From contig NZ_OZ034691.1 in assembly GCF_964026725.1 (NCBI RefSeq), positions 682,001-746,000 of the forward strand: DNA of 64,000 bases, written 5' to 3'. This document shows positions 1-8,981 of this stretch, one piece after another (position 1 is the stretch's first letter; each line of letters opens with the position of its first letter). A program made the position numbers and the translations under genes. Under the pieces are notes generated by a model. It was not told where the DNA came from, made no database searches, and worked only from the letters and a program-made list of their open reading frames with translations. This stretch comes from Wolbachia endosymbiont (group B) of Germaria angustata. Its GTDB lineage: Bacteria > Pseudomonadota > Alphaproteobacteria > Rickettsiales > Anaplasmataceae.

Positions 1-1123
1 CTAAGTTCATTGAAATTGATATTTCTGTACCTAGTTTTCCTGATATAGTACGCTATTTTAACGTACTGGAAGGCACAATTCAATTAACTATTGCTTATAA
101 TTTTTTAGGCGTTTGCATAGGAGGGTTATTTTTTGGTCCATTGTCTGAATGCTATGGCAGAAGAAGGATGATGATCATAGGCAACACTTTGCTACTCATC
201 GGTGCTGTTGGCTGTGTTTTTGCGCTGTCAGTTTCTTGGCTTTTAATCTCTCGCTTTATTCAAGGCATTGGTGTTAGCACATCTGTAGTTGTGTTTGCAA
301 TTATTGCAGACAGCTATAAAGGCAACGAAGCAGTAAAATTTATTGGAATCATGAATTCTATTATCACAGTTCTCATAGCAATTGCACCAGTATTAGGCAG
401 TTTCATCAACAAAATTGTTGGGTGGCGTGGCAACTATGCAAGTGTTGCAATACTTTGTTTCATCTCTTGGGTTTTGCTGCTTTTTCTGTTACCAGAAACA
501 AAAAAGGACCGTGATATTTTTAGTCTAAAAAAAATGATGAAAGACTATAAAAATTATTATCAAGTTCAAAATTTATGGTGTTGTCTTTGGCACAGAGCCT
601 TTTTTCTGCGGCTTATATGTCATTCATTACTTGTGGCCCTTTTTTGTATATGGAAACTTTTGGTTTATCCAGCACTATTTATGCGCTACATCAAGGTGCA
701 ATGGTTGGGTCTTTCTCACTAATTAGCCTGTTTTCCAGTAAGATCTTAAAGAAACTTGGAGCAATTTGGTGTGTAATTTCCGGTACAGGCGTAATTGCTA
801 TTGGATCCCTATCACTTTTAATATTCAGTATAATCATGCCCAGTGCTTACTACTTAGTAACGCTGTCTATGGTTATTTTTTGTATTGGCTGTGGAATTTG
901 TCAAGCAGTCATTTTCAATGCATCATTAAATATTTTCCCTGAAATGAAAGGCACAACTTCTTCTGCAATTTCATTTATTAGAGCTTCTATCATGGCTATT
1001 TTTATCGGCTTAACAAGCTACGTTTACGATGGTCAAGCAACCAGTGTAGCTATTCTTGTCTTTTTTGCAGTAGTTCTAATTTACTGTCTATTTATTGTTT
1101 TCAAGGTCTGGAAAAATCTATAA
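1..1123 (+). pseudogene. MFS drug-resistance-type transporter (Bcr/CflA-like), 5'-truncated by window, frameshifted
   Basis: The reading frame is open from the left edge (position 3) and lacks its true start. It encodes hydrophobic helices and a typical MFS motif A between helices 2 and 3 (GPLSECYGRRR, around 135-170), which suggests the Bcr/CflA drug:proton antiporter branch. The first frame runs to 722 and the continuation is in another frame to 1123. The protein changes frame near 565-575, inside the loop after a charged cytoplasmic stretch, where the second frame resumes with membrane helices (SLFSAAYMSFITCGPFLYM). A small indel therefore splits one gene of about 375 visible codons. The product would be an inner-membrane exporter; with this lesion it is probably inactive. 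Family assignment is firm, substrate unknown. Confidence 0.8.
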
Positions 1124-1369
1124 TTACCATATAGATCCTTCTCATTTCTAGTTATTGCGGTAATATGTATTGTAACTTTGTCGGCTGCTCTAGATGTATC
1201 TCTTCCAAATCACCTAATCTATATTAGTTAAAGAGTATTATCTTGCTCATGCGTCTAAAGTTTGAGAGCCAATTTTCAGCAATCCAATCAAATTCCAATT
1301 TTTTTCAAACAACTGTTTCTTGCTATTTTTGTACCTTAAAAAATTTAGCTTACTTTTACGCTAGCTTGT

Positions 1370-2332
1370 TCAAATAGCATTAGTACGATTTACTTTTTTT
1401 GAATGTAGAGATTTTCTAGGGATTGTCCTCTTAAATTCTATAGTATCTTGTTTAACATTGAAACGAGAATCCAGTTTCAAGCATTGAGGTGATGAAGAAA
1501 GGGCTGCTTTTATTCCACCCCTCTCAACTACTCGAGTAGTGGACAATGGAATACGATTACTTTCGTTTATACTAATCAGCACGTCAAATTCTATGCTATT
1601 ATTGTGTTGTTTGATGTTGCTAGCTCTAATTTTACCATTTCCAAACCAAAACTTTATAGAATTACTCGCATCATGATTGATGTCTGCAGAATCAGGCAAA
1701 ATAGTAAAATTCGCGTTGTTTACAAATCTAGAAAACGCATTTTTGATGTCGTTAAATGTACCGTAATGGTCTATATGGTCGTCATTAATACTTGTTACAA
1801 CAGCAATATCTGCAGGAATTTTTAACATAGTTCCATCAGACTCATCAGCCTCAATTAAGAAAATGTCACTTTTGCCAAGTTTTGCATTACTCTGATAGGA
1901 ATTTAATATTCCTCCAACAATTACAGTGGCGTCAGCACCAGAATGATCAAAAATGGAAGCAATCATAGCTGTCGTCGTCGTCTTGCCACTTGAACCTGAA
2001 ACTGCTATCACATATTTACCTTTCATAATTTTAACCAGCATGTCTGACCTATGCAAAACGGTTTTATTGTTATTTCTTGCTGCAACTAGCTCCACATTAT
2101 CAGGTTTTATTGCGGAAGAATGTACAACTATTTGAGCTTGTCTAATACTACTTGCATTGTGACCAATATAGACCTCTATACCTAATTTTTGTAACCTATC
2201 TATATTGTCGTTTGATTGCGTATCACTGCCTTGAACTTTATAACTGGAATTATGAAGAATTTCAGCAATTGCGCTCATTCCAATTCCACCTATACCGATT
2301 ATATGTATTACTTCTTTTTTAGTGCTGTGCAT
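1370..2332 (-). pseudogene. murC: UDP-N-acetylmuramate--L-alanine ligase, C-terminally truncated
   Basis: MurC adds L-alanine to UDP-MurNAc in the cytoplasm during lipid II synthesis. The N-terminal Rossmann domain ([17 protein letters not shown]) and the central ATP-binding loop ([14 protein letters not shown]) are present, followed by EADESDGT and the DHIDHYGTF region. I take the ATG at 2332; the longer frame to 2419 would need a TTG overlapping rlpA. Identity to MurC stops abruptly near 1541 after NRIPL, where the family continues with a GxHNVxN motif. About 56 unrelated residues follow. The end of the central domain and the whole C-terminal domain are missing (about 320 aa against a usual 460-490), so activity is not expected. 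The rest may lie elsewhere in the genome after rearrangement. Confidence 0.8.
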
Positions 2333-2418
2333 ATTTGGCAGTAGACGTTTACTTATTACTAAATTTATTATAGTATAATTTAAAACCCTCATGGTATCGA
2401 ACCATTTCACTAAGTACA

Positions 2419-3087
2419 ATGATAAAAAAACTAGCCTTTCTATGTCTAATATTCGTTTTGATGAGTAGTTGTAGTTTTAGCAATAGGTCTAATCACACCG
2501 CAGGTCATTATAAAATTGGCAATAGCTATACAATAAATGGTATCACCTACCACCCAAAATACTGTAGCTGTTATGAGGAAGTAGGAATAGCATCGTGGTA
2601 TGGAATAGAAGATCATGGCACAATTACAGCTAACGGTGAAGAGTTTAATCGTCACTTGATTTCTGCAGCACATAAGACCTTGCCCCTACCCTGCTTTGTT
2701 CGTGTTACTAATTTAGAAAATGGAAGAAAGCTTGTTATAAGAGTTAATGATAGAGGGCCATTTGTTGAAGGTAGAATAATAGACTTGTCAGAAAAAGCAG
2801 CACAAGTTTTAGGACTTCATAAGTCTGGGCTTGCGAAGGTAAAAGTCGAGTACTTAAGAAAGAGGTCAGAACAATTGATACAAAATACTCCTCATTACAA
2901 AAGGCAATATGAAAAAGAAATGCAGAAACGTCACCCAAAACAAAACAATGCAGAAAGTAAGGGATATGTAGCATTTTTTGTAAACGCTCAGGTAGCTAAA
3001 TCAGCTGCATCAAAGATTCGTAATCAAGGAATAGAAAATGTTAGATTGCTTTTCAAGAATGATCAATATTGCGTAAAAGTAAGTTAA
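2419..3087 (+). CDS. rlpA: RlpA-like septal ring lytic transglycosylase, lipoprotein
   Basis: A 222-aa exported lipoprotein. The signal peptide ends in a lipobox (LMSSC, Cys near residue 18). The double-psi beta-barrel domain follows ([28 protein letters not shown] motif seen as [17 protein letters not shown]), then a basic linker and a short C-terminal SPOR-like segment ([19 protein letters not shown]). RlpA family members cleave glycan strands lacking stem peptides at the division septum. It is transcribed divergently from the truncated murC, with only about 85 bp between the starts, so both promoters lie in that gap. In an organism with a minimal wall it would act in daughter-cell separation. 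The assignment is secure; enzymatic activity is inferred from family. Confidence 0.9.
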   Translation: MIKKLAFLCLIFVLMSSCSFSNRSNHTAGHYKIGNSYTINGITYHPKYCSCYEEVGIASWYGIEDHGTITANGEEFNRHLISAAHKTLPLPCFVRVTNLENGRKLVIRVNDRGPFVEGRIIDLSEKAAQVLGLHKSGLAKVKVEYLRKRSEQLIQNTPHYKRQYEKEMQKRHPKQNNAESKGYVAFFVNAQVAKSAASKIRNQGIENVRLLFKNDQYCVKVS

Positions 3088-3310
3088 AACCTGCATTACA
3101 GATTGTGTAGCATGCCAGAAACTATTTGACAAATGAGAATGTTCCAAAAGCATGTGCGTAAAGTTGAGAAACTATCGTGAAATATAGCAATATTTAAGAT
3201 TGGTATTTTATTTGTTACATTTCAGGTAGTGACAGCTACCTCAGCCATAGCTGTAAAAAATAATCTACCACTTAAGAAATTTCATTAAAAAATAGCATAA
3301 TCTTATTTCT

Positions 3311-3946
3311 CTAAAAAATACTATCTTCAACTTGAATATGTTGAAAAATATTTTGCGTATTATCCAAAAAGTCATCCTTTATAGCAGCTAGCTCGGATTG
3401 TTTTTGAGATAGATTATCTTCTATTGTTCTATTAAAACAATCAAGATCATTGCACTTTAGTTGAGAGCGCATGTCTCCATTTTCATATAAACCTCGTATA
3501 ACGTCATAATATGCTCGAGTTTCATCAGTTTCTGGTTGTTGCTTTTCTTTGAGTATTGCCTTTAATTTTGAATCTATGTCTAATTCTCTTTTTATAGCTT
3601 CAGTAGCATTTTTATGATATTTTTCATAATCTTCAAAACTTTTTAATATTTTACCTTTTATTTCATTTTGTAACATCTTTAGCAAATCTTTAGCATGAGG
3701 TTTTTCAATTTTTTCCTTCCACTCATCATACGTATATTCTTGTCGACTACCATATTTTGTATCTTGACACTCACTTCCTATGTTAAACAGCTCTTTGTTA
3801 CAGATTTTATCACCCTTATAAAAGTAATCGCTTATATTAATTTTATCGCTAGTTAAAGTTTGTCTAATTGCTGCTTTATTTTCTGCAAGTTCTTCTCTGT
3901 ACTTGCTAATGCAATTTAGTAATTCTTTTTTGCAATCTGTAGTCAT
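3311..3946 (-). CDS. Hypothetical protein, unrecognised
   Basis: A 211-aa soluble, charged, predominantly helical protein with no signal peptide or membrane segment and no family I recognise. The ATG at 3946 has a clear ribosome-binding site (AAAGGAG about 8 nt upstream), which argues that it is really translated. It contains several cysteines (CKKELLNC, CNKELFN, CQDTK, CNDLDCFN) that might bind metal or form disulfides. The gene stands alone between rlpA and the ubiH-like gene, both on the other strand. No function is proposed. Confidence 0.6.
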   Translation of the reverse strand: MTTDCKKELLNCISKYREELAENKAAIRQTLTSDKINISDYFYKGDKICNKELFNIGSECQDTKYGSRQEYTYDEWKEKIEKPHAKDLLKMLQNEIKGKILKSFEDYEKYHKNATEAIKRELDIDSKLKAILKEKQQPETDETRAYYDVIRGLYENGDMRSQLKCNDLDCFNRTIEDNLSQKQSELAAIKDDFLDNTQNIFQHIQVEDSIF

Positions 3947-4106
3947 AATCTAGCTCCTTTAATAAAATTAGACCTAATTTAGTGTAAAATAATTAATATT
4001 TATTACTATTTTGGTTATAACTAAGATAGTAATGAGAAGTTCAGTGTCTACAAAGTTCGTTTAAACTATTTTCAAAATGGGTAGAATGTAATTTTAGGTA
4101 AATAAA

Positions 4107-5264
4107 ATGAATTACGATGTAATCATTTCAGGTAGTGGGCTGATTGGTCTTATTACTGCTATTGGCCTTAGTAATGACTCTATATCTGTAGCCGTAATTG
4201 AGAAAAATAGTTTGCCACGTGCAGTTGATGATAATCGAGCATTCGCTATTTCTCAAGGTTCAAAAAAAATACTAGAAAAATTAGGGATTTGGCAGTTCTT
4301 AGAGAGTGAAGCTGAACCAATACTTGATATATGCATATTAGATGGAGATAGTCCATTTACTGTGCATTATGACCATAAAATGGTTGGTGAAGAACCAATG
4401 GGTTATGTAATCAAGAGCGCTATTATATGGAACGCAATCAATAATAATTTTTTGCATAAACTCAATATATATTCTCCACGTTCCTATAAAACAATTGCTT
4501 GTGACGAAGGATACGTGGAAGTTACTCTTGATAATGATCAAAAATTGATATCATCGCTATTTATCTGCGCTGAAGGTAAAAACTCTAAGCTGCCAGAGTT
4601 GTTTTCTATACCAATGATAAAATTTGATTATAAACAAAATAGCATGGTATTTAATGTAAAACATGAACTACATCACCAAAACTTAGCTGTAGAGCGGTTT
4701 TTTCCTGGTGGTCCATTTGCAATTTTGCCAATGAAAGGTGGCTATACTTCTTCAATCGTTTGGACAGAAAAATGCGAAATTTCAAAAATGCTGATGAGCT
4801 TATCTGAAGCGGAGTTTATCATAGAACTCAAAAAAAGATTTGGTTCTTATTTGGGAGAAATTGAGTTAGAGGGTGAAAGAAGATTCTATCCTTTGAGTTT
4901 TTCTTTTGCAAGAAAGCTGCATAAAAGCAGAATTTTGCTGATTGGCGATGCAGCACATTCAATCCACCCGGTTGCAGGTCAAGGACTTAACCTTGGAATG
5001 AGAGATGTAGAGAGTGTTATTAGACAAATAACTGCTGCAAAATCCTCTGGCATTGATGTTGGTAGTAACTATCTATTGAAGAAAATTTCACGTGATAGAT
5101 ACTTTGATAATTTTACTATGGCACTTGCAACTGATGGACTAAATAGAATATTTTCCAACAGAATACTTTGCGCTCAAGTTCTGAGAAATCTTGGTTTAAT
5201 GGTAGTTGAAAATTCAGATTTTCTTAAAAAAAGCTTCGTTCGACATGCTATGGGTTTTATATAA
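4107..5264 (+). CDS. FAD-dependent ubiquinone-biosynthesis hydroxylase (UbiH/UbiF/Coq6 family)
   Basis: A 385-aa aromatic-ring monooxygenase of the UbiH/UbiF type, which hydroxylates the benzoquinone-ring precursor of ubiquinone using O2 and FAD at the inner membrane. The N-terminal dinucleotide fold (IISGSGLIGLITAIGL) is followed by the DNRAFAIS motif. The second FAD motif (LLIGDAAHSIHPVAGQGLNLG, around residues 275-297) is typical. Length agrees with the family. It is monocistronic as far as can be seen. Which ring position it modifies cannot be told from sequence; reduced alphaproteobacteria often use one broad-specificity enzyme. Confidence 0.9.
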   Translation: MNYDVIISGSGLIGLITAIGLSNDSISVAVIEKNSLPRAVDDNRAFAISQGSKKILEKLGIWQFLESEAEPILDICILDGDSPFTVHYDHKMVGEEPMGYVIKSAIIWNAINNNFLHKLNIYSPRSYKTIACDEGYVEVTLDNDQKLISSLFICAEGKNSKLPELFSIPMIKFDYKQNSMVFNVKHELHHQNLAVERFFPGGPFAILPMKGGYTSSIVWTEKCEISKMLMSLSEAEFIIELKKRFGSYLGEIELEGERRFYPLSFSFARKLHKSRILLIGDAAHSIHPVAGQGLNLGMRDVESVIRQITAAKSSGIDVGSNYLLKKISRDRYFDNFTMALATDGLNRIFSNRILCAQVLRNLGLMVVENSDFLKKSFVRHAMGFI

Positions 5265-5331
5265 ATCATTAGATTTCTTTCATCATAATCAGGTGTCATT
5301 CAAGTAGCTGACACTGGAGCTCAAATTCCAT

Positions 5332-5472
5332 AATGTCATGCCAGTGCCCAGACACTGGCATCCAGAAAAATTTATAAGCAAACTTGAGCTTATGCTAAAT
5401 TTGATGAAATGAAAAACTGGATTCCAGCGTCACGCACTGGAATGACAAGAAAAAGGGTACTGGCATGACATT
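5332..5472. repeat. Palindromic intergenic repeat element, copy A
   Basis: Nested inverted repeats fill the gap between the ubiH-like gene and the next gene. The outer arms (AATGTCATGCCAGT at 5332-5345 and its reverse complement at 5459-5472) enclose further complementary arms around CACTGG/CCAGTG and CATCCAG/CTGGAT. The core (TTATGCTAAATTTGATGA) is shared with the element at 12205-12305. It would fold as an extended hairpin in RNA or single-stranded DNA and may act as a terminator or be a dispersed repeat. Function is not known. Confidence 0.7.
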
Positions 5473-5495
5473 AGATGATTTTCCTTATTTTAGCA

Positions 5496-6425
5496 TTAAA
5501 TGCGATGAAGAAAATCATTTATAATCGCTATAGCAACTAGTGTTGAAATCTGACGTACCTTTTGGCTTGACAAACGAGAGTTTTTATCTGATTTGACAAC
5601 AAGGGCTTCTAGATGACTTTGAAAGTAAATATTACCATGCTTATCTTCGATAGCTTCTATTACCCCGTCATTGGCAAATGCTGCAATTTTATATCCAAGT
5701 AGCTCTAGCCTTCTTCTATTCTCTGTAGTATTACTTACTGTACCTGAGTGAGCATTCGGAAAATAAGTTGAAAACCAGCCATTTTGATTAGGTAGTAAAA
5801 ATCTAGCTACCACTTTTTCCAAACGACTACCTGGAACAATTTTTATCTGCTGAAGAGGTATATTCTCTTTTTGTGCTGATTTTAAATGATTCTTCTCATC
5901 ATTAACAACATTTGTTACTTCAATTTCTTTTGCATACATAATGTCTTGTAAACCACCGCATATGGCAAGCAAATGAATTGTAGGATTGTCATCTACTATT
6001 TTTACAATTGCTTCATTCACAAGCTGGCGGTAAGGGTTAAGAGCTGAATGAAAGTTATCTGAAATAAATATTCTGTTTATCTTTTGCTTTTTGATAAATT
6101 TTGCAACTTCAACTTTTATTCGATCTAGTATCAGCTTTTTTGCCAATATTTCATCTTGTTTTGCAAACTCTTCTTGGATTTCTTTTAGATTAATTATTTT
6201 GTCGTAGTCAATGAATATAGTTTTAACCCCAAAATTATTGAATATCTCATAGATATTTTGAGATTCATCTGTTTTCAATAAACCAACAATTATATTATAA
6301 TTTACTGCATTCTCTGCTGTCAAAGCAGATGGTTCTTTGTTTGCTTTTTCACTATAAGCGATATTACTTAATAGTAGAAATGTAATTAATAGTATATTAA
6401 ATATTCTATTGTAACATTTATACAT
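5496..6425 (-). CDS. Exported class I glutamine amidotransferase-like hydrolase (peptidase C26 type)
   Basis: A 309-aa protein with an N-terminal hydrophobic signal (IFNILLITFLLLSNIAYS), so it is probably periplasmic. The class I glutamine amidotransferase fold is marked by the nucleophile elbow AICGGLQ (Cys around residue 155), and near the C-terminus by DGVIEAIED and YFQSHLEAL, which resembles the usual FQFHPE element with the His retained. This pattern fits gamma-glutamyl hydrolases of the C26 family, for example PuuD-like enzymes. The exported location is unusual for PuuD-like enzymes and suggests action on gamma-glutamyl or muropeptide-like substrates, which is inference. The ATG at 6425 is used. 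It is followed downstream by repeat copy A. Confidence 0.75.
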   Translation of the reverse strand: MYKCYNRIFNILLITFLLLSNIAYSEKANKEPSALTAENAVNYNIIVGLLKTDESQNIYEIFNNFGVKTIFIDYDKIINLKEIQEEFAKQDEILAKKLILDRIKVEVAKFIKKQKINRIFISDNFHSALNPYRQLVNEAIVKIVDDNPTIHLLAICGGLQDIMYAKEIEVTNVVNDEKNHLKSAQKENIPLQQIKIVPGSRLEKVVARFLLPNQNGWFSTYFPNAHSGTVSNTTENRRRLELLGYKIAAFANDGVIEAIEDKHGNIYFQSHLEALVVKSDKNSRLSSQKVRQISTLVAIAIINDFLHRI

Positions 6426-6485
6426 TATTTCCTAAATAATTATATTAATACTATAATATACTATAGAACATTAAGAAAAAGAATG

Positions 6486-6558
6486 TGGCCTGAGCAGGAA
6501 TCGAACCAGCGACACAAGGATTTTCAGTCCTTTGCTCTACCAACTGAGCTATCAGGCC
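6486..6558 (-). tRNA. tRNA-Phe (GAA)
   Basis: A 73-nt cloverleaf on the minus strand. The acceptor stem GGCCTGA pairs with TCAGGCC, followed by discriminator A. The D arm is AGCTCAGTTGGTAGAGC, the anticodon stem-loop reads GGACTGAAAATCC with anticodon GAA, and the T arm contains GGTTCGATTCC. CCA is not encoded. It stands alone between the C26-type gene and coaD. Confidence 0.95.
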
Positions 6559-6632
6559 AACTACGTACTTTCATTTTTAGACAAAAAACGTTATCATGTC
6601 CATCAAAAGTTTTTGAAGTATAGAAACAAAGA

Positions 6633-7139
6633 ATGAACATTAATAACAAAATAGGAATTTATCCTGGTACATTTGATCCTATAACTTTGGGGCACCTTGA
6701 CATAATAAAAAGAGCATGTAAGCTAGTCGATAAGTTAGTAATTGGTGTTGCAGAAAATGTTAACAAACATACTAGTTTCAACATAAATCTACGCACAAGC
6801 ATGGCTAAAAATGAAGTGAAAGGACTAGGAATTGACGCAGATGTCATATCTTTCAATGGATTATTAATGAATTTTGCCAAAGAGCAAAATGCTTCTGTTA
6901 TTATCAGGGGGCTCAGAGCAGTATCAGATTTTGATTATGAATTTCAAATGAGCTGGGTAAACTATAAACTCCTTCCTGAAATCGAAACTATATTTCTTCC
7001 TGCATCTGAAGATACTCAATTTATCTCATCAGGTTTTGTGAAAGAAATAGCGAGATTAGGAGGAGATGTTAGCAATTTTGTATCAAAAAGTGTCCAAAGC
7101 GAATTGATTAATCTAAATAGGGTAAAAAATGGAGAATAA
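6633..7139 (+). CDS. coaD: Phosphopantetheine adenylyltransferase
   Basis: A 168-aa cytoplasmic enzyme that adenylates 4'-phosphopantetheine, the penultimate step of coenzyme A synthesis. The nucleotidyltransferase signature is complete: GIYPGTFDPITLGHLDII with the TxGH motif, then IIRGLRAVSDFDYEFQM in the substrate-binding region, and ISSGFVKEIA near the end. The length is normal for CoaD. It is followed 71 bp later by a small zinc-finger gene on the same strand. Confidence 0.97.
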   Translation: MNINNKIGIYPGTFDPITLGHLDIIKRACKLVDKLVIGVAENVNKHTSFNINLRTSMAKNEVKGLGIDADVISFNGLLMNFAKEQNASVIIRGLRAVSDFDYEFQMSWVNYKLLPEIETIFLPASEDTQFISSGFVKEIARLGGDVSNFVSKSVQSELINLNRVKNGE

Positions 7140-7210
7140 ATATTTGTTGTTTTCTCCACTTCAAAGCGGTTATGCTCGATGTACAAAATACTATAAAATA
7201 AAGGAGCAGT

Positions 7211-7420
7211 ATGTCAGAAGTGAGGGATAATAATCTAATAGTTTGCTGCCGTGGTGATGAGAATGATAATGGTTCTGTTCATCCAGTAGTATATTTACAT
7301 AAAGAAGGAGAAATGTATTGTCCTTATTGCAGTAAGCCCATGAGTGAAATAGTAAGCTCCGAAGAATTTCAATTTGTTGAGGTGAAAGCAGTGAATAAAA
7401 AGGAAAGGACCAAAGGTTAA
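7211..7420 (+). CDS. CHCC-type zinc-finger protein (NDUFS6-like)
   Basis: A 69-aa protein with the zf-CHCC layout: Cys near residue 12-13, His at VHPVVYLH, and CPYC. This is the zinc-binding module of the mitochondrial complex I accessory subunit NDUFS6 and its alphaproteobacterial homologues, so a role in NADH dehydrogenase assembly is likely by family. An AAGGAG ribosome-binding site lies just upstream of the ATG at 7211. It converges on cdsA with 14 bp between the stop codons. Confidence 0.85.
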   Translation: MSEVRDNNLIVCCRGDENDNGSVHPVVYLHKEGEMYCPYCSKPMSEIVSSEEFQFVEVKAVNKKERTKG

Positions 7421-7434
7421 TAGCACTTCATTCT

Positions 7435-8061
7435 TTAGCTTATGTAAATAGCAATAAAAGGGGCAGTAAAGATGAAACTGTCCATACGGTCAAGTACTCC
7501 TCCATGGCCAGGTATTATACCTCCACTATCTTTAACATTGTAAACTCTTTTCATGAGTGATTCAGTAAAGTCTCCAAGTTGGGCTAGAATAGCAATTGTA
7601 ACGCCAATTATTGGGGAATAGAAAATTGGAAATAAACTCAAAAATATTGAGCCAAAAATTGTACAAAATACTCCAGCTAAAACTGCACCTAAAAGCCCTG
7701 ACCAAGTCTTTCCAGGACTAATAATTGGGCAAATTTTAGCACCACCAAAGTTTTTACCAAATAGGTAAGCGGTAATATCGATGCTCCAAATGGTTAAGAT
7801 AAGCCATATTAATTCATATTTTCCCTGTGGTAGATTATATAAGTATATCAGCGATGCATTTGGTAGTGCAATTAGTAGTAATGCAAAAATGTATAAGATA
7901 CTATTGCCTTTAGTTAGGTTATACCATTCAAAAGAAGATAGAACCGCAATTGAAAAAATTAGTAGATAAAATGATAAATCACTGAAATATGTAGCAAAAG
8001 AAAATATCAGTAATATTACTATTGAAGACAGTGTTCTCACCATAAAATTATTATCTACCAT
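7435..8061 (-). CDS. cdsA: Phosphatidate cytidylyltransferase
   Basis: A 208-aa inner-membrane enzyme making CDP-diacylglycerol from phosphatidate and CTP, the precursor of all bacterial phospholipids. Several membrane helices are followed by the family signature: MKRVYNVKDSGGIIPGHGG then LDRMDS. It is shorter than the E. coli enzyme, as expected for a trimmed N-terminus in reduced alphaproteobacteria. Its start overlaps the end of uppS by 11 bp, so the two are translationally coupled in one operon. Confidence 0.95.
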   Translation of the reverse strand: MVDNNFMVRTLSSIVILLIFSFATYFSDLSFYLLIFSIAVLSSFEWYNLTKGNSILYIFALLLIALPNASLIYLYNLPQGKYELIWLILTIWSIDITAYLFGKNFGGAKICPIISPGKTWSGLLGAVLAGVFCTIFGSIFLSLFPIFYSPIIGVTIAILAQLGDFTESLMKRVYNVKDSGGIIPGHGGVLDRMDSFIFTAPFIAIYIS

Positions 8062-8746
8062 ATTTTTTCTCTCTCTTTGTATAATCTGCTAATGCTTTAC
8101 TCAAATCTTGACAAGAAAAATCAGGCCACAAAGTATCACAAAAATACAATTCAGCATAAGCTGCTTGCCATAGTAAAAAATTGCTTAACCTTTTCTCGCC
8201 ACCAGTGCGAATTAATAAATCCAATTTTGGTAAATCTTTAGTATAAAGAAATTTTTCAAATTCCTCTTCCAATACGCAATCAATATTTCCTTTTATGACG
8301 TTGTTGATAGCATGTATAATTTCCTGCTTTGCTCCATAACTAACTGCAATAGTGAGTAATAGACCATCGTTCTTATGTGTCACTTCTTCTGCTTTTTTGA
8401 TTTGATCGAATATTTTACTGGGCAATAGACTTAAATTGCCAATAAAATTTAACTTAATGTTACAATTGTAAATGAATTTCATTTTATCTTCATTAGTTAA
8501 AGTGGAGTAAAATAAATTAAATAGGTAGTCTGTTTCGTTTTCAGATCTGAGCCAATTTTCCATGGAAAATGCATACAAAGTTAAGTAAGGTATGGCCAGG
8601 ACTGTGCAATGCTTAGCAATATCAAATGCAACTTCACTGCCTTTTCTATAACCATCAATTTTTACCATTCCTTGATTCTTTGCCCACCTACCATTACCAT
8701 CCATAATAATTGCTAGATGTTTTGGCAGAGATTCTAGATTCAACAT
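8051..8746 (-). CDS. uppS: Isoprenyl transferase (undecaprenyl diphosphate synthase)
   Basis: A 231-aa cis-prenyltransferase that elongates farnesyl diphosphate with isopentenyl diphosphate to the C55 lipid carrier used for lipid II. The catalytic N-terminal motif AIIMDGNGRWA and the C-terminal RTGGEKRLSNFLLWQ and ELYFCDTLWPDF elements are present. The RTGGE form differs from the common RTSGE by one residue. It is the first gene of the uppS-cdsA pair. Confidence 0.96.
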   Translation of the reverse strand: MLNLESLPKHLAIIMDGNGRWAKNQGMVKIDGYRKGSEVAFDIAKHCTVLAIPYLTLYAFSMENWLRSENETDYLFNLFYSTLTNEDKMKFIYNCNIKLNFIGNLSLLPSKIFDQIKKAEEVTHKNDGLLLTIAVSYGAKQEIIHAINNVIKGNIDCVLEEEFEKFLYTKDLPKLDLLIRTGGEKRLSNFLLWQAAYAELYFCDTLWPDFSCQDLSKALADYTKREKKYGR

Positions 8747-8981
8747 TTGAATTCAACCTGTTCTAATTAGCTTAATGTCTATATCTCTGTATGAAACGTT
8801 CACTATATCCACTTAAAACTATATTATTACTGAAAAATCATTGATAGTCTATATTATAAAAATTTTCTGAACCTCGGTGTCAGCTGCCAGTGATTTTACC
8901 AAGAAAATATAGTAAAAATAGTCTGATATAGATGGTTTTACGATATAGTAAAATTATTATAAATAAATGAATTTAGTGTTA

